Source: an uncultured Pseudomonadota bacterium (GTDB lineage Bacteria; Pseudomonadota; Gammaproteobacteria; Ga0077536). Taken from it: a stretch of 58,286 nucleotides of DNA. Made by a program: the position numbers and the translations under genes. Below the pieces are notes generated by a model. That model did no database searches and was not told the origin of the DNA. It saw only the letters and a program-made list of their open reading frames with translations. Location: NCBI GenBank assembly GCA_903825645.1, contig CAIKBL010000044.1, positions 1 through 58,286 on the forward strand, read 5' to 3'. Positions 43,978-52,597 of this stretch are shown one piece after another; positions within the stretch are counted from its first letter, which is position 1; every line of letters starts with the position of its first letter.

Positions 43978-45204
43978 CTAAGCTTCAGCTAGCTGTCGCG
44001 CGCGACGCCGCGCCAACGCCGCGACCCAATAGCCTGCGGTGCCCAGCAGTGCGCCGGCAAATATGCCCCACAACATCACGGTACTGCTGCCCGTCGTCGA
44101 CCACACGAAAGCCGTGAGCGATGGCGCCAGTGCCATCGCGACCATCATGGGCAACGCGATCGCCCCCATCGTACGGGCAAAATAATCCTGTCCCAGCCAT
44201 TCAATCGGCGCCGTCCCGCGCAGGATGGTCGTAATGCCATGTCCGGTCGCGAAAATCGCCGCAAACAAGCACAGCCAGCGCGCATGATGGGGGGTAAAAA
44301 TAAGAAAAAGAATGGCGATGGGCACCAGTGCCGAGGAGAGCGCCCCCAACCGCGCAATCGAGGCTCGACGCCCCACGGTAATCACGAGCAGACGGGCACA
44401 CAACTGGACGGGTCCGATGAGCGCAAAGGCAAAGAAGATCACCGCATCGGACACGCGCTCGGCCCGTAGTAGCGGAACAAACTGGAAGATGAGGCTGGAG
44501 GACGTGAGGCTATAGGAGGTATACCAGAGCGCGAGCCCCCAGAACACGGGATTCCGGAGCCGCCGCCGCATGACCACCCGGCCACGCTTGCGCGCGATTG
44601 GATGGCCGAGATTACGATCGCCCACCTTGTCTGGGATAAAAAACCAGTGAACGGGTGCATTGAAACAGAGATTGAGCGCACCGAGCACGAGCAGGGTCGT
44701 GCGCCATTCCAACCAAGGGATCAACGTCCCGACGAGCGGCACGAAGACCGTCCCAGCCAGCCCCGTGATCATGGCAACCGCCGAGATCCCCCGCCGCGCA
44801 TCCCGTCCGAAAACCTGGTTCACGACAGCGAAAAGCGGTTCGATGAGGCAGCAGGACAGGAAGGCGCCGAGCAGCAGCCAAACCGCATAGAACGCTGAGA
44901 GCGTCTCGACGCGTGACCAGACCAGCAGCAACAACCCGGCGCCCAAGGAGCCTAAGGTCATCAATCCGCGGCCCCCATAACGATCCAAAAGGGTACCGAT
45001 GGGGTAGGCCATGAAGCCCGTGATCAGCAATCCGCAACTCAAGGCGCCGTTGACGGCGGGGTGCGACCAACCGAGCTCGCGTTGCATAGGCTCCGCGAAC
45101 AGCGAAAAACTGAAATAAAGGGTCCCCCAGGACGTCATCTGCGCGAGCGCGACTGGCCAGAGCATGATCCACGGGCGGTGTCTAAAAGTGGGTAAGCTTG
45201 GCAT
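43978..45204 (-). CDS. MFS transporter
   Basis: The 408-residue protein has 12 predicted membrane segments with the MFS loop signature in GTLLDRYGGRGLM and the second-half counterpart VGRRASIARLG. The first helix (MLWPVALAQMTSWGTLYFSF) resembles the oxalate/formate and monocarboxylate-like MFS branch. It may import an organic acid or export a product. No clear ribosome binding site is seen. It lies 41 bases downstream of the cNMP-patatin gene in the same direction. Confidence 0.87.
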   Translation of the reverse strand: MPSLPTFRHRPWIMLWPVALAQMTSWGTLYFSFSLFAEPMQRELGWSHPAVNGALSCGLLITGFMAYPIGTLLDRYGGRGLMTLGSLGAGLLLLVWSRVETLSAFYAVWLLLGAFLSCCLIEPLFAVVNQVFGRDARRGISAVAMITGLAGTVFVPLVGTLIPWLEWRTTLLVLGALNLCFNAPVHWFFIPDKVGDRNLGHPIARKRGRVVMRRRLRNPVFWGLALWYTSYSLTSSSLIFQFVPLLRAERVSDAVIFFAFALIGPVQLCARLLVITVGRRASIARLGALSSALVPIAILFLIFTPHHARWLCLFAAIFATGHGITTILRGTAPIEWLGQDYFARTMGAIALPMMVAMALAPSLTAFVWSTTGSSTVMLWGIFAGALLGTAGYWVAALARRRARQLAEA

Positions 45205-45245
45205 GAGCTGGAAGTAACGCGACCCTGTTCCTTTTGGCCGGCGTT

Positions 45246-47003
45246 CTACCGAGCCCCTGTCCTCATCATAGCGGCCACAGTGTCCTTGATGGCGTCCACG
45301 CGCGCCAGCGCGGCGCGTCGACCACTTTCGATCATCCGCTCCGGGTGGTCAAAATCGAACGCCCCGCCCGGCTGCAACAGATCCGGCGTGATCACGATGT
45401 CCGCCTGCAAGGCCTCGAGCGTCGACCCGTAGGAGCCAAGGAGCTCCCAGGCAGCGCCGAGCACGCCGCGGAAGCCGAACAGGCGATTGATGCGTGCCTG
45501 CAGGCGAGCGCGTCGCTCGGCTCGGAAGACGGGATCTTCACCCTGGCGCGCGACCACATTGACGGCGATCCGAACCCCGCAGCGCCGGCGATCGAGCGCC
45601 TCGACCGGTACGCGGGACACAATGGCCCCGTCGATCAGAAGCCGCTCACCGTAGGCTACCGGCGGTAAGAAGCCCGGTACCGCCGAAGTCCCGAGCACGG
45701 CCGGGACCAACAGACCTTCATCGAGGATCACCCGCTCACCGGCGATCAAATCCGAGGCGACCACCGCAACCGGACAACGCAGATCGGCGAACGTCGCCTG
45801 ACCAAACACCGCATCCGCCGCCCGTTGAATACGTTGGCCCCGGAACACCGAGCTCTTCGGCCACCAGGTCGTATCCCGTACCTGGCGATTGGACCCGAGG
45901 AATTCGCGGAGGTGTCGTGCGCCCTCCACCGCACTCGCGGCATGGGCCACGGTAAGCGCTGTGATTCCCCCCATGCTCGTGCCGCTCAGGCAATCGAGCG
46001 GGATCCCATGCGCTTCCAGTGCCTCAAGGACGCCCGCATGGGCAAAGCCGCGGGCCGCACCACTCGACAGGGCCACCCCGACCTCGCAGAACGTGATGTA
46101 GCGCGCCAGGTGGTCGAGGGACAGATAGGCATTGCGATCCCAGCCCGTTGCGCCGGCGCAACGGGCAAGCTCGGCCGGGGAAAGCTGAAACGCCCAGCGT
46201 CCCCGCTCGTGCCATGGCCGCTCACCGAGGAGCACCCGTGCGTAATCCGCCGCACCGGCACGCGCGTATGGCGCCTCGTCTGTGATCGTCGCGCCCGGTG
46301 CCGTCTGCACCTCCACCACGACATCTTCCGGCATCAGGACGGCTTCCAGACCCCTCAGCGCGGCCGGCGGAAGCACCATCAACAGCATTTCATCTTCACT
46401 CGCGGCCTGGCGCCAAGTCTCAATCGTCTCCCGCGCGGGGGGCGTGCCGGCAGGGCTCAGTCCTGCCGCAAGGCCGACTGCCGCCGAGCCGGGTGCATAG
46501 TGTTGGATCCCCCGCCACAAGGTCTGGGCGAAGGTCGGGACGTCCAAGGTGGGGTCGGCGGCGGTCATGACCACTACCCCCGGGCGGCGGCCATCTTGTC
46601 GGGTGCGATACCGCAGACGCTGAATCAAAAGCCCGGTCAAGGCACGATGCAGGGCTGGCTCCTGATCCATCCACTGAAGAAAAGTCGACCTGTCCAGCCC
46701 ATAGGTGACCGTGTCCCGGATCGCGACCAGCGTCGCCGCAACTGGTAAGCCGGTGAGCAGCGACATCTCGCCGAAAAATTGGCCCGGTCCGAGGATAAAG
46801 CCCTTGGGAAGGCCCGGACCTTCCCCCGCGGGCTGGACGCGCGCGGCACCGGCCGCGATCGCATGGAAATATCGTCCGGGCTCACCCGCGCGGAGCATGA
46901 TCTCGCCTTGCTTATAGGCGTGCCGAGACACCTTCGTGCGGATCCGAAGCAACGCGGCGTCAGACAACGCAGCAAAAAAAGGGATCTCGGCCAACTCAAG
47001 CAT
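45246..47003 (-). CDS. Patatin-like phospholipase with N-terminal cNMP-binding domain (NTE/RssA type)
   Basis: The 585-residue protein has a cyclic-nucleotide-binding domain at about 1-115 and a patatin domain from about 310. The patatin part has the oxyanion loop SSGAARGFAHAGVLEAL, the nucleophile in SGTSMGG near residue 342 and the catalytic Asp in IDGAIVSRVPV near 455. The cNMP cassette reads FGEMSLLTGLPVAATLV and lacks the usual phosphate-binding Arg, so ligand binding may be lost. It should hydrolyse phospholipids or lysophospholipids at the membrane. AAGGAAA precedes the start. It diverges from the thiolase gene. Confidence 0.88.
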   Translation of the reverse strand: MLELAEIPFFAALSDAALLRIRTKVSRHAYKQGEIMLRAGEPGRYFHAIAAGAARVQPAGEGPGLPKGFILGPGQFFGEMSLLTGLPVAATLVAIRDTVTYGLDRSTFLQWMDQEPALHRALTGLLIQRLRYRTRQDGRRPGVVVMTAADPTLDVPTFAQTLWRGIQHYAPGSAAVGLAAGLSPAGTPPARETIETWRQAASEDEMLLMVLPPAALRGLEAVLMPEDVVVEVQTAPGATITDEAPYARAGAADYARVLLGERPWHERGRWAFQLSPAELARCAGATGWDRNAYLSLDHLARYITFCEVGVALSSGAARGFAHAGVLEALEAHGIPLDCLSGTSMGGITALTVAHAASAVEGARHLREFLGSNRQVRDTTWWPKSSVFRGQRIQRAADAVFGQATFADLRCPVAVVASDLIAGERVILDEGLLVPAVLGTSAVPGFLPPVAYGERLLIDGAIVSRVPVEALDRRRCGVRIAVNVVARQGEDPVFRAERRARLQARINRLFGFRGVLGAAWELLGSYGSTLEALQADIVITPDLLQPGGAFDFDHPERMIESGRRAALARVDAIKDTVAAMMRTGAR

Positions 47004-47282
47004 GTAGGGATTTCCTTGCCGCGGCGTAGACTTCCCGTGCAGCCGCGCGACATGGCCACACGCAGAGGATCGTCCCCGCGATTCCTGCCTCGATTAGGCC
47101 ATCCCCGCAGATCCGCTGCAACCGCTTCAGGCCGGCCGCGTAGCGGCGCAAGCACCTCGCAGGAAGCCGCTGAGGCTGCTAATCGACCCACGAAGAGCGT
47201 CGGGCTATCATCGACGCAGCGAGCGGCGTCGTGCGCCGCGCGGCCTTCGTTTTGGACGGCCCCTCAACCTGCGGAGATACGC

Positions 47283-48518
47283 ATGAACGATGTATTCATA
47301 GCCGGCGTCAGCATGACGCCCTTTGGTAAACACCTCGACAAATCCGTAAAGGCCATGACCGAAGAAGCCTTGACCGCAGTCCTCAAGGACGCGGGTTGCA
47401 CGCTGCGCGAGATTGAGGCCGCGTTTTTCGGTAACTGTGTGCAGGGCCATATGGAAGGTCAGGACATGGTCCGCGGAGAAGTTGCCCTGCGCGCATGCGG
47501 CCTAGAACGCGTCCCGGTCATCAACGTCGAGAACGCCTGTGCCACCGCCAGTACGGCCTTTCACCTCGCGGTGAATTACATCAAGGCGGGGGCGGCTGAC
47601 ATCGTGTTGGCGATCGGCGTCGAGAAAATGTTTTCAACCGATCGCACGCGCATGTTCAGTGCTTTTGATGGCGCCTGGGACGTGCACGCGGTTGCGCATA
47701 ACCGCGACACGCTGATCAGCATGGGGGATGGCGTCGAAGTGCCGCCCGGCACCACCTCTGATCGCCCTTATAGTGTGTTTATGGATGTCTATGCGGGTTT
47801 CTCACGCCTGCACATGAAAACCTTCGGAACCACCCAACGACAGATCGCGGCGATCGCGGCCAAGAATCACCAACATTCGACCCAGAATCCGCTGTCACAA
47901 TACCAACGGCCCTTTACCGTGGATGAAGTGCTGGCGGCGCAGCCGATCGTCTATCCCCTCACGCTGCCTATGTGCTCCCCCGTCAGCGATGGCGCGGCTG
48001 CGGCAATCGTCTGCAGCGCGGCAGGTCTCAAGCGATTGAACGCAGCCCATCAACGCACGAAACGGGTGCTGGCCACTGTCTTGCAGACCGGCAGCCAGCG
48101 CGCGCCCGATGACTACACCCACCACGCGACCCGTCAGGCCGCGGTGCGGGCCTATGCCCAGGCCGGCCTGGGACCGAAAGACATGTCATTCGCGGAAGTT
48201 CATGATGCCACCGCAATGGGTGAAATCATTGAAGTCGAAGCCCTGCAACTCTGTCCGCTGGGCGAGTGTGGACCGGCGGCCGAACGCGGGGAGCTGAGCA
48301 TCGGTGGGCGCCTGCCGGTCAATCCCTCCGGTGGTCTGGAATCGAAAGGACATCCCATCGGCGCGACCGGGCTCGGACAGATCTACGAGCTCGTGACCCA
48401 GCTGCGCGGCGAAGCAGGCGGTCGTCAGGTGGCGAATGCGCGCATCGGCGTTGCCCAGAATGGCGGCGGGATCGTCGGCGTGGAAGAAGCGGTCGTCGCG
48501 GTCACCATCCTCGGCTAA
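47283..48518 (+). CDS. Thiolase-family protein (SCP-x / lipid-transfer-protein thiolase type)
   Basis: The 411-residue product has the nucleophilic Cys in VENACATASTAFH, the EVHDATAMGEI motif where the SCP2-thiolase group has His-Asp instead of the usual NEAFA, and the final GHPIGATGLGQIYE with the second catalytic His; the closing Cys-containing CxG motif is replaced by GVAQNGGGI. This subgroup serves side-chain cleavage of steroids or branched acyl-CoA chains. GGAG precedes the ATG. The frame is open for 168 codons upstream but that part overlaps the patatin gene and looks non-coding. It stands alone. Confidence 0.9.
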   Translation: MNDVFIAGVSMTPFGKHLDKSVKAMTEEALTAVLKDAGCTLREIEAAFFGNCVQGHMEGQDMVRGEVALRACGLERVPVINVENACATASTAFHLAVNYIKAGAADIVLAIGVEKMFSTDRTRMFSAFDGAWDVHAVAHNRDTLISMGDGVEVPPGTTSDRPYSVFMDVYAGFSRLHMKTFGTTQRQIAAIAAKNHQHSTQNPLSQYQRPFTVDEVLAAQPIVYPLTLPMCSPVSDGAAAAIVCSAAGLKRLNAAHQRTKRVLATVLQTGSQRAPDDYTHHATRQAAVRAYAQAGLGPKDMSFAEVHDATAMGEIIEVEALQLCPLGECGPAAERGELSIGGRLPVNPSGGLESKGHPIGATGLGQIYELVTQLRGEAGGRQVANARIGVAQNGGGIVGVEEAVVAVTILG

Positions 48519-48538
48519 GCCACGCCACGTGAGACCTC

Positions 48539-48577
48539 AGTGGACGCGCCTCATTGCGGGGCGCCCACTGACGTTTC
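48539..48577. terminator. Bidirectional terminator between thiolase and DUF1329 genes
   Basis: A 12-bp stem with two mismatches (AGTGGACGCGCC / GGGGCGCCCACT) and a 7-base loop is followed by a short T-run on the plus strand. It lies between convergent gene ends at 48518 and 48584 and could stop transcription from both sides. Confidence 0.6.
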
Positions 48578-48583
48578 GTCTCC

Positions 48584-49966
48584 TCAGGTCCCCAGCCTTC
48601 GAATGGCTGATTCCGTGCAGTACTGGTCGAACATTGATTCGTCGTTGACCCGCATTTTGTACCCGCCGCCCACCGACTTGACCTGCTCCAACCGGGTCAT
48701 CCGGTTACTCTGCACATCGTGGGCGTGTACATTGCACCAAGACCAGTAGGGTTGCTTGCCGCCGTAATCGTCGACCTTTTGACCGCCATTCTCGTACATC
48801 GAATAACAACCATCGAATGACTTGAATGGCTCGCCGCGTCGGTCGTAAGTCACCATGTTCACCGGCAGCAAGGTTCGCGAATCAAACCAGACTCGCTTCT
48901 TTGAAATCGGCGCCCGCGGATAGCCTGTCGGCTCCGCTTCCACCACAATCGTCTCGGGAATCAATTCGACCTTCGTGTCCCAGAACGTGATCCCTTTCGG
49001 CCCCCCGTGCGTCTTGCCCTCCCAGTTCTCGTGCTCACTGTGCCAGTTCTGAGATAGCCCTGACAGGAACGGCCCCCGGCCAATAATCTTGTAGTTGCCC
49101 CAGGTCAGGTAGGGATCCCCCGCCGTCCAGGCATCCGACAGATAGAGCGTCGTCCCGGGGATCAGCGGCTCGAATCGTTGGCTCGCCGGGAAACGCCGCA
49201 CGCGCTTGAACTGTGGCAGAAAACCCATCAACTCCGGAAACTTTCGCTGATCGTAATCCCAGATGCTCAGAAACGAAGTCCCCTTCGCGTCATTCGGGTA
49301 GGTGAAAAAAACCGACTGGTAACGCAGTTTGTTCTCCGCGCCCGGCAGATAGGGCTTCGGATCAACACTCACCCGTCCCACGGCGGCGTACTCACACCAA
49401 CAGATTTCGTAGTAGTGACTTTGCTCACCCTTTTCGTCGATTTCATAGTCCTTGATGGCGTAGAACGAGACATCATGCCGACCCCATGACAAGGTGATCG
49501 GAATGAACACCTCCGCACCGGTCTTCGGCTCCGGAAACGGGTTACCGCCGATCCACGGCTTCCCTTCTTTCGTGTACACGTTACCCACCGCGTCCATCTG
49601 CGCTTGTCCCTTGTTGCGCAAGGTGGCCTGGATGTAGTCAATCGGACTCAGCCGGGTCATGTCCTTCACCGACTCCACCAGCGTCAGCTTGCGGCCCATT
49701 TGCTTGATCTGCGTATAGCGGATCGGATCCAGCAGATCCTGAATGAGCTCCACGTTGTTCGCGTCAATCACATCGCCGGGTTTCAACTTGCCTTTCGTGA
49801 ACATTTCGATAGACAGCAACTCATCCGGATAGGCCTTCTCGAACGTCCCGTTTTCCGCCACCGCGTCCCAGACGCTCCCAAACACGCCGGCTCCCAAGAT
49901 TCCGGCCGCGGTCTGTTTGACGAAATGACGTCGGCTGTAGTTGAAATCATATTTGCGAATGTGCAT
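48584..49966 (-). CDS. DUF1329 protein with Tat signal peptide
   Basis: The 460-residue product has a twin-arginine signal (SRRHFVKQTAAGILGAG) at about residues 11-28, so it is exported folded. The rest follows DUF1329: ELIQDLLDPIRYTQIKQMG, DPKPYLPGAENKLRYQSVFF, RVRRFPASQRFEPLIPGTTLYLSDAW and FDSRTLLPVNMVTYDRRGEPFK, each kept short here. DUF1329 proteins are LolB-like and occur with DUF1302 proteins, RND carriers and catabolic genes for hydrophobic substrates. GGAGA precedes the ATG. It ends the minus-strand run that begins with exbB. Confidence 0.88.
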   Translation of the reverse strand: MHIRKYDFNYSRRHFVKQTAAGILGAGVFGSVWDAVAENGTFEKAYPDELLSIEMFTKGKLKPGDVIDANNVELIQDLLDPIRYTQIKQMGRKLTLVESVKDMTRLSPIDYIQATLRNKGQAQMDAVGNVYTKEGKPWIGGNPFPEPKTGAEVFIPITLSWGRHDVSFYAIKDYEIDEKGEQSHYYEICWCEYAAVGRVSVDPKPYLPGAENKLRYQSVFFTYPNDAKGTSFLSIWDYDQRKFPELMGFLPQFKRVRRFPASQRFEPLIPGTTLYLSDAWTAGDPYLTWGNYKIIGRGPFLSGLSQNWHSEHENWEGKTHGGPKGITFWDTKVELIPETIVVEAEPTGYPRAPISKKRVWFDSRTLLPVNMVTYDRRGEPFKSFDGCYSMYENGGQKVDDYGGKQPYWSWCNVHAHDVQSNRMTRLEQVKSVGGGYKMRVNDESMFDQYCTESAIRRLGT

Positions 49967-49991
49967 ATCAAAATTCTCCGATGTGACCGAA

Positions 49992-50978
49992 TTAGACGCA
50001 AAGCGCCTGGAAGCGCTCCTCTAGCAACGAAGCATCCAGATCGCGCCCGATAAATACGAGTCGGCAACTCTCGTCTTCATCCGGCCACGCCGGCAACCAT
50101 TGTAGCGGGTAAAATTTGTTCTGCACCGCATGGACGAGCACGGGTTTGCCGCCCTTTTCCCGTGCACCCGCGATCCCCTTGATCCGCAGGATCTGCGCAC
50201 GCTGCTGATTGACGGCTTGGTTGAGAAAGACACTCAGGCCGGCGAGGCTGATCGCCCCCGGGTGGCGGATCACCAACTGTTGGTAGCGGTGCGCATGATG
50301 GACATGTGCTTCGCCACTGTGGTGTGCCAACCACTGGGTCACGGCACCTGTCCGCAGCGCCGGATTGAAGCGCTGCGCGCCAAAAAGCTGTGCCGGATTA
50401 GCCAGGAGATCGGTCTGGGTCAGCACGGGTGCCTGCGAATTGAGCCCCGTGACGCAGGCGGTCACCGCGGCGGTGACCGCCGGGGTAACCAGATCAAGTT
50501 TGCTCAGCACGATCAGATCGGCGAGCGCTATTTGATCAGCGGCAGTCGGATGTGCCGCCACCGTGGCCACGCCATTCAGGGCATCCACGACCGTCACCAC
50601 GGTGTCGATTACATAACCAGTCTGCAACGGTGGGTTGGTCATCAACGTATGGAGTAGCGGCACTGGATCGGCCAATCCGCTCGTCTCGACCAGCACACGG
50701 TCAAAGGCCTTAATTTCACCCAGCTGCCGCTGCCGGTGCAGATCGCGCAACGTCATCACCAGATCTTCGCGCACCGTGCAGCACAGACAGCCATTGCGCA
50801 GTTCGACAATCGACTCGCTCAGGCTCGCCACGATGAGGTGATCGATACTGATCTCACCGAACTCGTTGATGATCACGATCGCGTTGGAAAATGCCGGCCG
50901 CGGCAACAGGTGAGAGAGCACCGTGGTTTTGCCGCTGCCGAGGAAGCCCGTCAGAATCCCTACCGGAACCTTAGCCAT
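49992..50978 (-). CDS. G3E-family GTPase (CobW/YjiA-like metal chaperone)
   Basis: The 328-residue protein has the P-loop GFLGSGKTT, the metal-binding GCLCCTVRED that contains the CxCC motif, ETSGLADP as Walker B region and LSKLDLVTP as the NKxD-like guanine motif (here SKLD), then a His-rich HHSGEAHVHHAH loop before the C-terminal CobW domain. These proteins insert or deliver metals such as Zn or Co. I use the ATG at 50978, preferred over a TTG one codon earlier. It lies between acyl-CoA ligase and DUF1329, so it may serve a metalloenzyme of that pathway. Confidence 0.9.
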   Translation of the reverse strand: MAKVPVGILTGFLGSGKTTVLSHLLPRPAFSNAIVIINEFGEISIDHLIVASLSESIVELRNGCLCCTVREDLVMTLRDLHRQRQLGEIKAFDRVLVETSGLADPVPLLHTLMTNPPLQTGYVIDTVVTVVDALNGVATVAAHPTAADQIALADLIVLSKLDLVTPAVTAAVTACVTGLNSQAPVLTQTDLLANPAQLFGAQRFNPALRTGAVTQWLAHHSGEAHVHHAHRYQQLVIRHPGAISLAGLSVFLNQAVNQQRAQILRIKGIAGAREKGGKPVLVHAVQNKFYPLQWLPAWPDEDESCRLVFIGRDLDASLLEERFQALCV

Positions 50979-50999
50979 CAAAGGCCGACGCCGTCATCA

Positions 51000-52562
51000 C
51001 TAATTGACTGCGCGCTCGGTGTTGACCCAGAACTTCTTTCGGATCTCAGTTTTGAGGATCTTGCCGACCGGCGAGCGCGGCAAATCCGGCCAGAATTCGA
51101 TACGTTTCGGCGCTTTCACACTGCCAAGGCGCTGTTTCGTGAAATCCATCAACACCGCGTCGGTCACCTGCTTGTCTGGGCGTAATAAGACAATCGCGAC
51201 GACCATTTCACCCCATTTCGGATCTGGCACGCCGATGACCGCGCAGTTCTCGACCGCCGGATGCCCATTGATCGCGGCCTCCACTTCGGCCGAGAATACG
51301 TTGAAGCCACCCGTGATGATCATGTCTTTCTTGCGATCGACAATGTAGACGTAGCCTTGCTCATCGCAGTAGGCCACATCGCCCGTGTGATGCCAGCCCC
51401 CGTAGTGTGCTTCGGCTGTCCCCTGTGGGTTGTTGTAGTAGCACGGCGCCACCAAATCGCCCCGCGCCACGACTTCTCCACGCTCCCCTTGCGGGACCAA
51501 GTTGCCCTCCTCGTCCATGATCCCCATCACGGTCAGCGCACATGGTTTGCCGCAACTCTTTAACCGATGCCGAAGCGCCGGATCCCGGGCCGCGGCCGCG
51601 AGCTCCTCCGGCGGCAGATAGGTAATCAGCATCGGCGCTTCCACCTGCCCGTAGCACTGACACATGCAGGGGCCAAAAACATCCACAGCCTCCGCGAGTT
51701 TATCGGCGGCGACCGGCGAAGCGGCGATCAGAAAATGCGTCAGCGAGGAGTAATCGAACTCCCGTGCGCGGGGGTGGGCCAGCATCGCATAGAGCACGGT
51801 GGGGGGAAGAAACAGATGGGTCACCCGATGACGCTGGATGGCCGACATGATTTCGAGCGGATCAGTCTTGTCGAGAATGACGTTGGTCGGACCTTGCGGC
51901 GTCAGCATGAAGGTCAAGATCCCGGCCGCATGCGTCATGGGCGCCACGCACAGATGAACGGGTGGTGTCTTGCCGGCCGGGATCGTGATCCCCGTCTCCG
52001 CAATGAGGGTCGACCAGGTCAGGTTATCCCACATGATCCCTTTCGAGCGACCGGTCGTACCCCCGGTGCCTAAGATGGTGGTCATGCGGTGTGTATCGTA
52101 GGGAATATCCGCAATGGTCGTCTGCGTCGTCGCGGCCACGAAGGCCGCGAGCGAAGCAATCTCGCCATCTGCCCGGTCGATACAGACCAGTTGTTTGAGC
52201 GTCGGGACCTTAGCGCGAATTTCGGTGACGTGGCTCGCGAATTCGCTGTGATAGAACAGCCATTCGCATTCCGTCAGGTTCATGAAATCGATGTTGGTCT
52301 CGAGAGCATTGCGGGCATTGATGGGGACCCAGGTGGCATTCGCCCGGAAACTGGCGAGCACACAGGCAAAGGCCTCGACATCGTTCGGGGAATACACCGC
52401 GACGCGGCCCGCCTTACTCAGCCCACGCGCTTCAATGCCGCACGCTATCCGTGTGGAATAGGCCTGCATCTCCCGATAGGTGTATTGCCGGGTACCGGCG
52501 ACAAACGCGAGTCTGTCCGGTGTTTTCAGGACCGCCTTGTCGAAATAATCAATCACTCTCAC
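51000..52562 (-). CDS. AMP-forming acyl-CoA synthetase / ligase
   Basis: The 520-residue enzyme has the AMP-binding motifs: TTILGTGGTTGRSKGI (A3 P-loop), CQCYGQVEAPM (A5), HHTGDVAYCDEQGYVYIVDRKKDMI (A7-A8) and SPVGKILK with the catalytic Lys (A10). It activates a carboxylic acid as its CoA thioester; chain type cannot be read, but the group is common for long-chain, aromatic or steroid-side-chain acids. The start is GTG with GAGGA seven bases upstream. It follows the TPR gene by 35 bases and precedes the G3E GTPase by 21. Confidence 0.93.
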   Translation of the reverse strand: MRVIDYFDKAVLKTPDRLAFVAGTRQYTYREMQAYSTRIACGIEARGLSKAGRVAVYSPNDVEAFACVLASFRANATWVPINARNALETNIDFMNLTECEWLFYHSEFASHVTEIRAKVPTLKQLVCIDRADGEIASLAAFVAATTQTTIADIPYDTHRMTTILGTGGTTGRSKGIMWDNLTWSTLIAETGITIPAGKTPPVHLCVAPMTHAAGILTFMLTPQGPTNVILDKTDPLEIMSAIQRHRVTHLFLPPTVLYAMLAHPRAREFDYSSLTHFLIAASPVAADKLAEAVDVFGPCMCQCYGQVEAPMLITYLPPEELAAAARDPALRHRLKSCGKPCALTVMGIMDEEGNLVPQGERGEVVARGDLVAPCYYNNPQGTAEAHYGGWHHTGDVAYCDEQGYVYIVDRKKDMIITGGFNVFSAEVEAAINGHPAVENCAVIGVPDPKWGEMVVAIVLLRPDKQVTDAVLMDFTKQRLGSVKAPKRIEFWPDLPRSPVGKILKTEIRKKFWVNTERAVN

Positions 52563-52597
52563 GGCGAATCCTCAGTTTTAAAACCCCGTCCACCACC

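Noticed and set aside
46779-47282. N-terminal extension of the thiolase (168 codons)
   Set aside because: It overlaps the patatin gene on the other strand; the thiolase fold and an RBS begin at 47283.
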